Source: Trema orientale
Taxonomy: Eukaryota; Streptophyta; Magnoliopsida; Rosales; Cannabaceae
DNA length: 64,000 nucleotides
Direction: 5' to 3'
NCBI GenBank assembly: GCA_002914845.1
Contig: JXTC01000155.1
Coordinates: 421,136-485,135 of the forward strand
The translations under genes were made by a program, and so were the position numbers. Below, piece after piece: positions 1-11,976 of this stretch. The notes beneath the pieces are model-generated. The model was not told where the DNA came from and ran no database searches. It saw nothing but the letters and a program-made list of their open reading frames with translations. The first letter of the stretch is position 1, and each line of letters begins with the position of its first letter.

Positions 1-64
1 TGTACATGAAATAATAAAAAGAAGAAGAATATTTCTAAAGAAAAGCTCATGAAATATTACTTAC

Positions 65-227
65 AGTATCCTAATAAAACGGAAGCTAGAGAAGCCAAAA
101 GCGGACAGCCAAAAGCATACTTGTTCTTTTTGGGTTTAGTGGGTAAATCTAAGTTCCAACCAGCACTTTGTTTTTGGACGGATGCGACATAAGTTTCATC
201 AGGTATCTGGTCGTCGTTGGCAGCCAT
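65..227 (-). CDS. Polyol transporter-like gene PLT-A, first exon only (partial)
   Basis: This is the first exon of a polyol/monosaccharide transporter; later exons would lie left of the window. Reading from the ATG at 227, 54 codons plus one base run to a GT-AAGT donor at position 64. The peptide starts MAANDDQIPD and ends in a basic PTKPKKNKYAFG stretch followed by the first half of membrane segment 1 (ASLASVLLGY). The basic-then-hydrophobic layout and the phase-1 splice after LLGY match exon 1 of the intact PLT-C at 57432-57585. The base before the donor is T, whereas PLT-C has G, so the usual Asp after GY would become Tyr if exon 2 starts with AT as in its relatives. No frame break is visible, but whether the whole gene works cannot be judged here. 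Confidence 0.8.
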
Positions 228-359
228 GGATCAAGGCCCGGTGAGCTTGAGAAAGAGAAAAAAATAAATAAACTAAAGAGAATAGATATAAAGAAAAAGA
301 TAACCAGCTGTAATAATATTTATTCTGTGTTCAATTGAGGTTAAGCTTCAGACTTGTAC

Positions 360-376
360 GTACTTAAATAGACCAA
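360..376 (-). promoter_or_regulatory. Putative TATA region of PLT-A
   Basis: On the minus strand the sequence CTATTTAAG (363-371) lies about 140 bases upstream of the PLT-A start codon, a sensible place for a TATA box with a 5' UTR of about 100 bases. The 17-base stretch 360-376 is identical to 35805-35821 upstream of PLT-B, and PLT-C has a near match at 57741-57755. The TATA role is inferred. Confidence 0.55.
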
Positions 377-2440
377 GGGTCGGATACTTGTTCACTCTTG
401 TATGGCTTGAATTATATTTAATTAGTTTTATACACTCTTTTTCAGTTTGGGGTCACCACTAAATTATTTAATATTTTTTCTGAATAAATTTTCTTTTGTT
501 TACGCAAACCATATGTCATTATACACGTACTTGGTATTAGTAATATATTAATAAGAATATATAATAATAATAGATTTGAGTTAATTAGTCTTTTTACCTG
601 TAAATAAATTTAGCAGTATTATTTTACTTCAATTAAGTTTTCCTCTATTGTAGATGAATATTGCATCCTCACCCCCTCGAAAAAAAAAGTTCTCAAATTT
701 TTCGTTTTGGACAAAAAAAATGTGTTAAGTGCCGAGAGCATTTTTTGATTTTCCCGTGCCACTACTGAAGTTTTACTTATAATTAAGCTTAATAATTTCA
801 ATTTTTTATGTGATATGTATGAAGCAGTCAAGCACTTCATAGTAGCTGCGCGCATGTATCTTAGATTTGAAAAAAAGAAGTAATACTACTACTTTTTTTT
901 ATTATATAAATTGGCATATATATACTTCTTTTTCTTATTTTGCGCACGCGTGGAATTATTACATGATATAAATTCTGCAGGTGACAATTATTTTAAACTT
1001 ATTAAATTAATAATCGGAATGTGTTATGCGCAGAGAAAAAAGAAAAAGTTAACAATTATAAAGTGCAAAAAATGAATCTCAGAAAGGTAGGTCTTAGGGG
1101 TATATATATACGCTACGATACATAGATTATATCTTGGAAATCAAATTTGCAAATATATATATATATGGGTCCCAATTCTGTAAATATATATATATTTGTG
1201 TCTCTATGGCCACTTAATTTCTAACTAATTTGCTTCTTACGGTAAGATCGACTTCAACTTCAAAATTTGTTCACTTAATTTCTTAAATTAATTGTTGTTT
1301 AGTTTAGTTAGTGATCTTAACTTACCATGATTTTTCAAGTAGTTTATTATGATTCTTTTTTATATGATATAAACGTAGAATCTAGATGCTACGTACAATC
1401 CTTTGCAACTAATCTCGCACCGATTACATAACATATTCTCTTAAAAATTTAAGCGAAGAGTTAGAAGCTATGGGTACGCGCGTGAATGACTAATTATACC
1501 AAAAAAAAAAAAAAAACAATATTCTAAAGTTTAAAAGTAAAATTATAATTTATGGGTGCGTGAAAAAATATAGAAAATTAGAACGTGTTCATAAAATTTG
1601 TTTGTGATAAAAGGGGTATTGACGGAAAACAGCAAGAATTCTTAAATTGTTTAGAAGCTATATTTACACTCCTACTAATATTAAGACACCCGATCCTTTA
1701 ATTAAAAATATGACAAAAAAGGACACGTTTTTATAAATTCGGAGTGAGAAATCATACACCCCATCTTGGCTCCTTATTCAACCCATCTTTCTCTCACCCT
1801 CTACTTATATTGATCGTTCTTTATTATATCTACTTCAATATTTTTTTCTACAAGAAAACTAAAATAGTAGATTGAATGTTTTTGAAAATATAGATCCACA
1901 CCTTTTATTTTTTTCTCTCTCTATTTTATAAATTCATATCGCCAATAGAAGATTTTTAGTTTTCTTTCTATCGTTTTTTCTTCTTCTTTTTTTTTTTTTT
2001 TTTCCCAAGATGTTTATCGTTATATTAGTTGAGGTTTAGTTTTTAGGTATATGCTACCTATCTTAGAATTTGGTTTGAGATTGTAGTTTCATTAATAAAA
2101 AGAAAAATAATAAATCAAAGGAGAAACAAATGGAAGAACAATTCCAAAACGGGAGATCAGTATTAAAAAGCCAAAATAAGTGGGCTAAATAGGTATATGT
2201 CTAAAAACACCTAAACATTATTAAATATCCATAATGCTAAAATGACCTAATTAGATACTTATTAAAAATAAATGCCAAAAGCTCCTCATTAAAACCAACG
2301 ATTTTTATAATTTAATATCCATTTATTGGTTAAGATTTTTTAAACCATTCTTTTTAACGTTTATGAGTTCATAAAATTATAGAAAATAGACTTTATTGTC
2401 AATGACGAGAGATTACCATTAATAGTATATCTATATTTTC
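377..2440. other. AT-rich non-coding DNA upstream of PLT-A
   Basis: No supportable gene is seen. The stretch holds poly-A/T runs and short TA repeats (around 1100-1190). Part of it may be promoter of PLT-A. The segment near 2310-2400 resembles 4870-4980 on the other side of the LTR-like repeat. Confidence 0.6.
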
Positions 2441-2489
2441 TCTAGTTATATCCATGTATATACTAGGTATACTTTTATATGTCATAAAT

Positions 2490-4822
2490 ATAAAAACCCA
2501 AAGTTTTTAAGGGTAATTTGGTCTTTTGACCATTAAAAAAAAATAAAAACAGATTACATAAATTTGTTTCTCTCTCCCCCTTCCGTGTTCTCTTCCTCCC
2601 CCGACAACCTGCAGATGTCCAAGGCTCTTTCACCATTCTGCATCTTTGGCCGTCGATGAGCCCTGCCTTCCCCAGAAATTGAAGCACCATCGCCGCAGAA
2701 GCTCTCTGTCGGACTTTTAGCTCCGTCGGAACTCTCCACCGCTGGCATCAACGAGAAATGCTGTGAGGGACTTTTGACTGCTGACAACTATTTCGGCCAC
2801 CTCAGGCCGCAAAAGTGGTCACTTTCAACTCGTCTCAACATAAAGATCAATATACTATATATATCTTGACTCAATATTACGTGGATTAAATTTTACCATT
2901 TTACCTAGTTTTGAGTTATTTAGTTTTATATTGTGATTTTTCAATCCGACCGTCACATTATAAAATATACCTCATATTTGTGATATACTCGTGAAAACAT
3001 GAATTCTGATATATATATATATATATTGACTATGTTTGATGATTGGCACGAAAAAGATATCGAACGTCACCTATTTTGTCTCGTTTTGCGTGCCACGAGA
3101 CTAGATTTCGACCTGAGCTCAAATTAGTCAAGTTATATGTCTAACCTAGCTAATTTGGGTGCTAGGAATTTGGTAGACGTGTCTGTTTCCCCATTCAAGG
3201 CTCCGTTAGAAAATCAAATTTTCAAACCGAACGATTGAGGGTTCGAAAACGACTCCCGACTCTTTGAACGACTGCCAAACGATAGCTAACGCTCTCGATA
3301 ACACCGTAGCACTATCTAGTCACTCAATTGAGGTAGGGATTCGATTACTTGATCTTTAAATTGGTTTACTTTTGATTTTCACATATTTTGAATAAATATA
3401 GAATTTTTTAAAATATTTGATTAAAATGTGATTTATATATTTTGACATGAATTGATATTTAAACTGCATGGAAGGTACGTCATACTGAATGGCGTATCAA
3501 ATTATCTTATTTTGGAATTATTTTCTGCCGAAATTGGATTTTATTAGTTTTGATGAAAACAAACATTGTGCTGCCGAAATTATTATAAAATCCAATTTGA
3601 ATATGAATTTAGTTTTGAGAACTAAACTTGATTGATTAAAAATAATGCATGGTCTGTTTTGGTATTTTGTAGAAAAAAGTACATATTCTCATTCATATCA
3701 TCCATATAGCATTGTATACATTCATTATACCGACGCGGCTGACAGACTTTCGATATATATTTCTACTGGGTGGTTGGAATTACAGTATTCCTTTAAAGTG
3801 CTCGAATTTATGGTATCTTATCTAGAGTACTCAGACTATATATCATACTCACGGTTACCAACTTAGGTGCCTAGGATAGAGTACATATGTGCAGTTACCC
3901 ATGTAGGGTGGCACACACTACATTTCATGCTTACAGTCATCAGTCTTTGGTGACTCGGATATGTCATTGATTATATTGCCTGTTATATGCTTGACTTGAA
4001 TAGATATGTACTTGATTTGATGTGATATTTTACAAAGGCTTGGAATGTTTGAAGCTTTGGAAAATGATTTTATTTTGAGACTATGTTTTACAATGGTTTA
4101 GAATATTTGAACCTTTGGAAAATGACTTTGATCTAAGATGATGTTTTACAATGGTTTGAAAGATTTAAACCCTTGGACAATGTTTTCAATTGGATTTTTG
4201 AAAACTATTTGAATATTTTATTGACCATGCAGGACCTTGAAAGTAAGTATTTTGTTATGGTTAAAAACTTGTAATTGAATCTCTACTGAGCATTCACGTG
4301 CTCATCTCCTACTTCCTCCCATTTTTAAATATTTGTGTAATTATGGTAACAGTCTCGATGGTTAGACAAACTGTTTGGCTTTTGCCTGCAGTCTTGTTCC
4401 TATTCCTTGGTGGGTGTTTATATCTTGTTTAATTTCTTTTTCTCGATCAAATATTTGGCCAAGTTTAATATTCTTACTAACTCGATGTATAAGGGAAACA
4501 ATAGTACAAATTTGAGTACTTGGAATTACAAATAGTTTTCTATAATCTGTTTTGGACACTGAACTCACTTTATAATAATTTATGATTTAACAAAAAATTT
4601 CTAAATAAATTAATTAGAATTCCTCTAAACTTTAAGTGAAGTATTTTCTTGAAAAATCTATATTAATAATATATTTCCTTAATTTGAATTACCTACTTTT
4701 GAAGACTAAAATTTAAAATTCTAAGTACTTGATTTTCTAGAATTTTGAAAAAAAAATACTATTTATTTCTGTTTTAACTTAAAATTACTAAAAATTACGG
4801 CTTTAAATTTTCGGTCGTAACA
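2490..4822 (+). mobile_element. Long solo-LTR-like repeat, copy 1
   Basis: This is the most diverged of three dispersed copies (others near 19860-21964 and 32210-34668). Shared landmarks in order are a GC-rich 5' UTR-like part (about 2570-2820), a block with TTTTGCGTGCCACG and TATGTCTAACCTAGC (3084-3150), a block with ACTGAGCATTCACGTGCTCA (near 4284), a TTTTGGACACTGAACT block, and a 3' end reading GGTCGTAACA at 4822. An end of the type GGTCGTRACA and an internal ACTGAGC...CTCA...TCCC block are familiar from long LTRs of plant Ty3/Gypsy elements of the del/Tekay type. No coding domains are present, so it looks like a solo LTR or a non-autonomous relative. The start is approximate and I found no clean target duplication. 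It looks old. Confidence 0.5.
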
Positions 4823-4829
4823 GTAAATG

Positions 4830-5738
4830 TTGTGTTATTAACAACTACTTTTACCAAAATCCACAAATTGTTTTTATTAATTAATGTTTGTTTGTTAGTT
4901 ATGAGGTTTTTAAACTGTTCTATTAACATTTATGATTTCATAGATTGCAGAAAATAAACTTTCGTAGCATGTACTTTTATAAGTTTGGTACATTTGATAA
5001 GTGTTCATGAAAAAAAAATATATCTGCTAATTGAGTCCTTAACTTTAGAAAATATCCCTTTAGTCGTAGCATATATGTTTTACGTACGTACAAGCTCAAT
5101 ATAACCAACTCCGAAAATGAATAGAAAATTATTTGGTATGGATTCTAAAACCTAATAACAAAAATTAGTATACACGATAATACTTCTGAGTGTATATATG
5201 GACATAGCAAGAAAAGACAAAAACAAAGAAAACAAAAAAGAGACGTATTATTTAATGGTGATTTCCCATCAATGGCGGTAAATGACAATAAAAGAAGAAG
5301 AAAAAAAAGAAACTAAAACCTCTTAACTAGTAAATAGACATTAATCCATAAAAAAATATTACTAAGCTATAAATTAGTATTTGGGTCATTTGATAATACC
5401 ATTTAAAAAACCAGAAGAGGGGTATACCATTAGTTTCAATTAAAGCTCGTCCTATTTAGTATTTTCGCTATTAGAAGTAGTGCTTTTTATGCCATTTAGG
5501 GATGCCAAATTAGGCCCAAACCATTGTTATCTCTCACCTTAATTAGGGTCAAAGGCAAGGTTTTATTTAACATGTAAAATCATAATAATATATTGCTTGG
5601 TTTTTATTTGACTATTTAGTTACTTTTACCACGATATGCCGAATTTTTAATTGGACCTTGAAGAGATATAAAAAAAACAAACCTAGCCAGTATTATATTT
5701 CACAAACAATACGAAATGGAACAGTGGTCATGTAGATT
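4830..5738. other. AT-rich non-coding DNA
   Basis: No gene is seen. The first 150 bases resemble the sequence at 2310-2400 just before the LTR-like repeat. The rest has no recognisable feature. Confidence 0.6.
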
Positions 5739-5746
5739 ATACATAG

Positions 5747-6548
5747 TAGGGATATCAAATGGACTATGTTGTGTTGGCCCGGCTTGTAAAAGGTAGACTC
5801 ATTCGTGCCTCGTGTCGTGCTTGACACAGTCGAACAAAACATCGTACAGTGCTCACGTTGGTCCAAATTTCAATACTCTGGGCCTGGCATGGCCCACAGA
5901 CATGGGCACATCTTGTGCTGTACTCATGTCATGTTCATATTTATACTAGGCTCTTATCGTGCCGAACATAGTGTACCAAACATACTTGCATATCTTTGTG
6001 TTATTCTTCGGTCGATCTATTAAATTATTGTGACAATATTTTATGAATTTTTTTAAAAAAATTAATTTTAAAAATTAATTTTGATTCAAAATAATAATCG
6101 AAATATGTAATATACCCATAATTATTTTTCAAATATTCAATTAAAAATTACTAATGAAAAATTATTTTTAAAAGAAAGAATAAGAAAATTCAGTTTATTA
6201 ATAAGCAAAAAACAAAAAAAAATACAAAATTTACAGATATAAATAATATAACAAATAAAAATAAATATTTTTTAAAGTACTCAGAGTAATACTTTTTGTG
6301 CTTTTTGGATCGTATCGTGCTTATGTCATGCCGTGCCCAAGGTCATGCTGTGTTGTGCCCAAGGTCATACCATGTCATGCTAGTCCATAGTATCCAAAAA
6401 GTAAAAGTCCGACACGGCCCAATATCTCTTGCCGTGCTTGGCACGACCCAAAATCACCTCGTGCCGTGCCATGCTCTGAACAAATTTTTTCGCATATCGT
6501 GCTCTCGTGTCGAATGGCCTGTCCATCCCAGCCCATTTGACATTTCTA
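5747..6548. mobile_element. Non-autonomous hAT (Ac-like) transposon
   Basis: The ends form a terminal inverted repeat: TAGGGATATCAAATGG at 5747 and, inverted, TAGAAATGTCAAATGG ending at 6548. Eight-base flanks ATACATAG (5739-5746) and AGACACAG (6549-6556) agree at six of eight places, which fits an aged hAT target duplication. The inside is rich in short CGTGCC/GGCACG-type repeats near both ends, typical of Ac-like subterminal repeats. No transposase is encoded; reading frames across it are by-products of the repeats. Confidence 0.8.
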
Positions 6549-6772
6549 AGACACAGTATATATATCGAGCGCAATTGCACGTATGTGGAATTGGACACAA
6601 AATTGTTAGTTATTGATCCTTCTCTGCAGAATGGATAAGCCAAATAAATAGCCAAAACCCATATGTCTAGTAAGTAAAATATGTAACCATGCATTGGAAA
6701 TCTTGCGAAAGTAATCGATAATACTCAGAATTCTTATTATCACAAAAAGATAATAATAAAAATTAAAAAAAT

Positions 6773-7176
6773 GAGAAACTTACACTCAGTATCCGTTTTC
6801 ATAACTTATTTTTATAAATACTCTTTTTTAATTTTTTTTTTCAAAAATAGCCGTTTTTATGGTACACATTTCATGTGTAAAATATGAATATTATACATTT
6901 ACAATATAAATATTTACTGTGGTTTATATTTTTCATTATAAATTTGACTTATGGTATATATTTTGAAATGTGTGTCAATTTTTAGTGTGATTTTTATTCA
7001 TGAAATGTGTACCACGGTATGAACTTGAGATATGAAATGTATATCACGGTATACATTTCATATGTAAAACACTGATAGTCTACATTTATAATAAAATGGG
7101 TATTCATGAAATAAAAATAAAAAACAGCTATTTATGGAAATATAGTTTTAAAAACAAGTATTTATGAACTTTTCTC
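6773..7176. mobile_element. Mutator-like MITE (long imperfect inverted repeat)
   Basis: The left arm, starting GAGAAACTTACACTCAGTAT, and the reverse complement of the right arm, starting GAGAAAAGTTCATAAATACT, align for about 60 bases with scattered mismatches, ending in the shared ATAAATA and AATAGC(C/T)GTTTTT parts. The middle carries repeated ATTTCATGTGTAAAA and GGTATACATTTCA motifs in both directions. Nine-base flanks agree at seven of nine places but are low-complexity, so the target duplication is weak evidence. There is no coding capacity. Confidence 0.55.
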
Positions 7177-7267
7177 TAGAAAAAAAATACTATGTAGATT
7201 AATTGAGTCCAAAAAAGTATGTGGGCCAAACATATGCATTTGGTGATCCTTTTAGTCGTAGTTTTTC

Positions 7268-7908
7268 TAGAGATGTAAAATGGGCCGGGCCGGGCTATTT
7301 GATAAAGTCCATATGGGCTTTATACCGCGCCTAGACCCGACTCGCCTAAAATATGGGACGGCCCATATTTTTATTAAGAGGCCTGGCACGGCCCACAGTC
7401 CCAGTCCACATTTTATGCGGGACAAAGTGGGCCGTGCGTAAGTGGGCTGTGCCTATGCGGGCTGAATATAGGTCATAATGTGGGCCTAATTTCGTTGTTA
7501 TTCTATGCTTTAAAATATCAAATATGGGCCTAAAACTTATTCATATTCTTTTAAAATTTGAATAAATTGGAAATAAACAAAAATTAGTAAACAAATAACA
7601 TTAAAAGCATATAAATGAAAATATTTAACTAAGATTTTTTAAAATTTTAATTAAGAAATATATTTAAAATTATATATAGAAAGACTAAATGTGGGTCGTA
7701 CCGGACTGGGCCCATAGGCCCATGACTAAGGCCCACCCCGGCCCCTACTATATGTAACGAGCCGACCCAGTACCGTGCTTTTTTTTTCAAAATGTGGGCT
7801 ACTATATGTAACAAGCCGGCCCAGGCCCACATAAGACCAGGCCAGTACCGTGCTTTTTCTTCGGAATGTGGGCCGGCCCACAAAGTCCTGCCCACATTGA
7901 TATCTCTA
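7268..7908. mobile_element. Non-autonomous hAT (Ac-like) transposon, GGGCC-rich
   Basis: The terminal inverted repeats are TAGAGATGTAAAATGGGC at 7268 and, inverted from the right end, TAGAGATATCAATGTGGGC. The eight-base flanks are AGTTTTTC (7260-7267) and ATTTTTTC (7909-7916), seven of eight identical. Subterminal repeats of GGGCCGGGCC and TGTGGGCC crowd both ends, as in many plant Ac-like elements. The middle (about 7500-7680) is AT-rich. No transposase is visible. The reading frame on the minus strand over the right half is an artefact of the repeats. Confidence 0.88.
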
Positions 7909-7916
7909 ATTTTTTC

Positions 7917-8700
7917 TAAACAATGGGGCAGTCTTGCTTAGTCATATATATATACATATAGGTATAGGGCATGGATATAGTCCCTTCAAGGGGACGATCT
8001 CGTTCGTATTTTGGTCAACACATGTCACGTTTGACCAATATAAGACCATTGTAAAGTCTCTCGATTGCTAAGACCTGACAGTATATACAAAATAAATAAA
8101 CTGATTATTTCATGTGAATTCGCGAAGCTCTGGAAAAAGAATTGTAAATTTTGACATTTTGCTAGTTTTTCGGTGAATTTTCTGTGGGATCGATATAAAT
8201 TACTGTTCAGATTATAAATTAACTTCTGGAAAATTTGTAGAATATACAAAATGGATTTTGAGTTTGAAGGCCTCAGTTTTACAAATTTATTTATTTATTA
8301 TAACAAAATTCGCTGCCCTTGATTTTGGGGAGTGATCATATGATCACATACACATGACGATATGAAAATGAAAAACAATACATAAACCATCTCTCAGACG
8401 TCTTCACCTTTTGTTAAACAAACAATTTCTTTAGAAAATTTATCATCCGAAATTTTAAATAAAAATTCTGTTTCGTATTTCCTCCCGCCAACACAACTTG
8501 TCAAAATAAGCAAGTGAGAATATATATTTACCCTTTCTAAACCGAAGAAAATATTTTAGAACCCTCTACAACTACGACCAGGAGATTAATTCAAGCATCA
8601 GACTATTACAACCATATCCCAACTATGTTTGCACCCAACTAAATGTCTATTAACAAGGGTCCCAAAACATATTACTAAAAATAAGTAGTGTTAAAAATAC
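7917..8700. other. AT-rich non-coding DNA
   Basis: No gene is seen. There is a short (TA)n tract near 7945-7960. Part of the right end could belong to the LINE remnant that follows. Confidence 0.6.
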
Positions 8701-8704
8701 ATCC

Positions 8705-9415
8705 AACAAATGTTTCTATTTGTGAGAAGGTTAAGCGTATGGGTTCTTTCGGCCAAAAGGTCATGTAATTATTTGCATAAGAAAAATTTAGAATGTTTCT
8801 TTTCGTCGTCTCAATCTTTCGTTGTCTGGAAGCTCTCATACGGGAAAATTGCTTTGGAGGATTGTCTTGCATTGAAGGATTTTTGCTTGGCTTCTATTTG
8901 CCTTCTACGTAGGTCTTACTCTAAGATCATGGGTAGTGTCAGTTAAATCCCGCAAAAGCTCCTTCTATAAAGCCTGTTTATTGGGGTCCTCCCACTCCAG
9001 AGTGGATTAAACTAAATATAGATAAGGCTGCTGATGGCTCCCCATGCTCTTGTGCTTATGGTGGTATCTTTAGAACAAATAGGGGCTTTGCTAATATATG
9101 TATATTGCTTTCCTTGCCCTTTGCCAGTAGATTACTTTCACTTTAGAGGTGGAGCTATTAGCCAGTCATTGATGAGGGCATTCATATTGCTTGGGAAAAA
9201 GTTTGGTGGAATCTAATTGATTAAATCGCATTATTCTTTTAAGGTTATTATGATGATTAATAAAATGTTTTTGTATGCTCCTTGGAAGATTCAACCTAAG
9301 TAATGTGGCGTGAGTGGGTTTTTTTTTTTTACCATAAGGAATTCTCATAAGTTTTGCAAAGGAAATAATGTTGTCGATAAGCTTGCTTTTGTTTATATAT
9401 AGTCTTCTCAAAATT
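8705..9415 (+). mobile_element. L1-type LINE remnant, 3' part with RNase H domain
   Basis: Conceptual translation in shifting frames gives pieces typical of the end of plant L1 LINEs. A Trp-rich spacer (about 8710-8945) is followed by PVYWGPPTPEWIKLNIDKAA (8966-9025), then AYGGIFRTNRGFANI (about 9056-9100), an EGIHIAWEKVWWNLID piece (near 9180-9220), and finally RNSHKFCKGNNVVDKLAF (about 9345-9395). This is the order of a plant LINE RNase H domain: DG-like start, GGIFR strand, the helix before the ESD strand, and the final GN..DKLA motif. Several stops and frame changes interrupt it, so it is a dead fragment. No reverse transcriptase is recognised upstream. A decayed stand-alone RNase H gene is the alternative. 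Confidence 0.65.
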
Positions 9416-9419
9416 GTTG

Positions 9420-10293
9420 TGTCATTGCGTACTTTCTTTTTATTGTGTCACTATATGTTTACATATTACCTTACTGATGTTTTTTCTCCGACGAACTTTT
9501 TTTTTTAATTACGATAGTTAGGTTTTAGTGAGGCATAGCTTGACAATTTTTCTTTTCTTAGCTGTTGATTTTTTCGTTTAAATTGTATCTTTTTCTTTAA
9601 ATATTTATATATTTTTTTCTTCTTATTTCAATATGATTTTCTAGGTATCAACACAATTGGGATGCTTGAAGTCTTCCTTAATACTTCTTCTTCTTGCTAG
9701 GCTTTATTCATTAAAAAAAGAATGTTTCTATTTCCTCAAAACAATTTTCTAGTGCTTATAAAGGTTATATTTTTTACTCATTAATATGGACTAGTACTTG
9801 TATTGAGATTTGAGTAGTTAAAACAAAATCCAAACTCTAAGATTCATATTGTAATTATTTTTTCGAAATACGGAATTTGTTTAGTAAAAAGATCATGAGA
9901 CTCGCGAGTAGTATATGTAATTTTTCTAAAAACAATTTAGTAGTTGAAATATCTGACTACATATATAAATCAACACATATTATGCAATTGACCCAATTTT
10001 TCAAGTTTTTTAAGGTTTATATTTATTGTTTGTTGATTTTTTATAGTGTTTACGTATAGAAATTTGCATTTTTATTCGCTAATTTTTATGTGTAGCATTG
10101 ATTAGGAGGAAATTTCAAAGAAAATGCACATTCAAAGATTTGGATTGTAATTTCCTAAAAACAATATTTTCAGTGCGACAATGTAAAAGGTGCAGGGTTG
10201 ATTGTGTAATTTTATCCTATATATAAACAACTTGTTAAACCTGAGGTACGTAGTTTGATTGCCATTATTAGAAATTTCTCTTATTGTGACGAT
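9420..10293. other. AT-rich non-coding DNA
   Basis: No gene or clear repeat is recognised. The stretch runs from the LINE remnant to the CACTA-like terminus. Confidence 0.55.
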
Positions 10294-10877
10294 TACTATA
10301 AGAAAAAATGCTTTTAATAATACCGAACAAGTGTTATCGTAAATAGTTCATAACGTTTTAAAAAGTGTTATGTCAGCTTCTGTTATTAAAAATATTGGTC
10401 TTTTATAACATTATTTTGATGTTATAAAAAAAAATTTTATAACATTTTTTAGTACTATGAAATATAATAATGATATTTTAGTGTAGTTATAATATAAATG
10501 TGTGATAAAAAGTATAAATCCTTTCATAATACTTTTTTATTGTTATTAAAAATTCTATTTTATAACACTTTTTTAGTTTTATATAAAATAATTTATAATA
10601 TTTTACATTTGTCATTAGAAGCATAAACCCTATAATAACACTTATTTATGTTATTCAATGCCTATTCAATAACAATTTTTTAATACAATGTAATAAAAAT
10701 AATAACACTTCTGTTGTATCATATTCGCTCCAATATTCAATATACAGAATTTATAATAAAGCTGACATCTCAAATAGCAAAAATTGATACAGTTCTATAT
10801 ATATTATTTTCCCCCTCTTAAAAAGGTCTCCACAATAAGCGGTATGAATTAAATGCAAATTTAAAGACAACAATTAC

Positions 10878-11260
10878 ATGGTCAAGCAATAAAACCTCAT
10901 CTTCTTTTTGTAAACGCGAAAAGTCAGTCGCCCATTGGCCCGTTACAAGCTCTACCAGCATGATTCCGTAGCCAAAAACATCAGCTCTTTTTGATGACTT
11001 CGTGGACTGGTATTTAGGTGCTATGTAGCCCATTGTCTCGCAAACTTAACCTGTTACGTTAGTCTTTCTAGTATCCACTAACTTCGCCAAACCAAAGTCA
11101 GTAGGCAACTATTTCAAAGTCTTCATCAAGTAATACGTTAGTAGCCTTAACATCCCAATAAATGATCTTGGGATTGCAATGTTCATGTAAGTACTCCAAA
11201 ACCACGGATTGTGCTCAAAGCCACTCATTTTCTGATAGGCCAATCCAATACCAGCTCCCT
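10878..11260 (-). pseudogene. SERK/BAK1-like receptor kinase fragment
   Basis: Minus-strand translation gives the middle of a plant SERK-type LRR receptor kinase catalytic domain: LVLDWPIRK, then [83 protein letters not shown] and DEVLLLDHV. These follow the SERK order ([58 protein letters not shown]). The catalytic HRD is YWD, APE is APK, and stops fall before DFG and after TNVT, so it cannot be active. The fragment ends at a GT donor-like site after LLDHV, close to the last intron position in SERK genes. It sits between CACTA subterminal repeats and the CACTA gene remnant, which suggests capture by that transposon. BIR or NIK-like kinases are less likely relatives. Confidence 0.8.
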
Positions 11261-11814
11261 AGATTTTATCTTTGCATTAATATTCAAAATTAGTAAATCA
11301 TAGTTGCTGTATAAAGACACATAAATCAGAAAACAAATATTCACATTAAGAATAAATATTCACATTAATAACTAAATACCTCGTAATTGATAGGCAACAC
11401 TAAACCAATTCACTTCCTACTTGTGCACTTTTAAAAATAATTGTTATTATTTTATCAATTCATAATTTAGTTATAATATACTAAAATTAGTGTTACTATT
11501 AAATAGAAATATTATTAAGTAAAACAACATTAAAATAATTAAAATTAAAATATCATTAAAAATAATTTAAACATACATCCAGTGTCTTATATAACACATA
11601 AACTACAATAATATTCAAGACTACATAAAATGTCATACATTAATCTTAAACAAAGCTTAAATAGCTAATTATCCCTTAAATACTCGTCGTCATCATCATC
11701 CTGATTAGATTGCCGCTATGAAGATTATGGTGGTCGCACCCCAGGAATGGTCCGAAACACGAATGCTTAAAACTCATCTAATGGCCTCTAAGTGTTGAGC
11801 AACTGTGTTCTTAG

Positions 11815-11976
11815 TATTGAATTATTTTGTATCAATTAGAATTAATTACAAAATATTATAAATATATATTTATAATTAATTAGGAGATATTTTATTATTA
11901 ATTAGGAGATTTATTTTATACCTATAAATTGTATCTCTCTCAGTATCAATAATAAAAAAAAAAACCATTCTCCTCA
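11815..11976 (+). repeat. Copia 5' LTR
   Basis: A 162-base LTR, matched by the 3' LTR at 16577-16737. It ends CTCCTCA immediately before the primer-binding site. Its first bases read TATTGAATTA where the partner has TGTTGAATTG. Confidence 0.93.

Noticed and set aside
6296-6694. Overlapping 106- and 104-codon frames
   Set aside because: They read through the CGTGCC-type subterminal repeats of the hAT element at 5747-6548.
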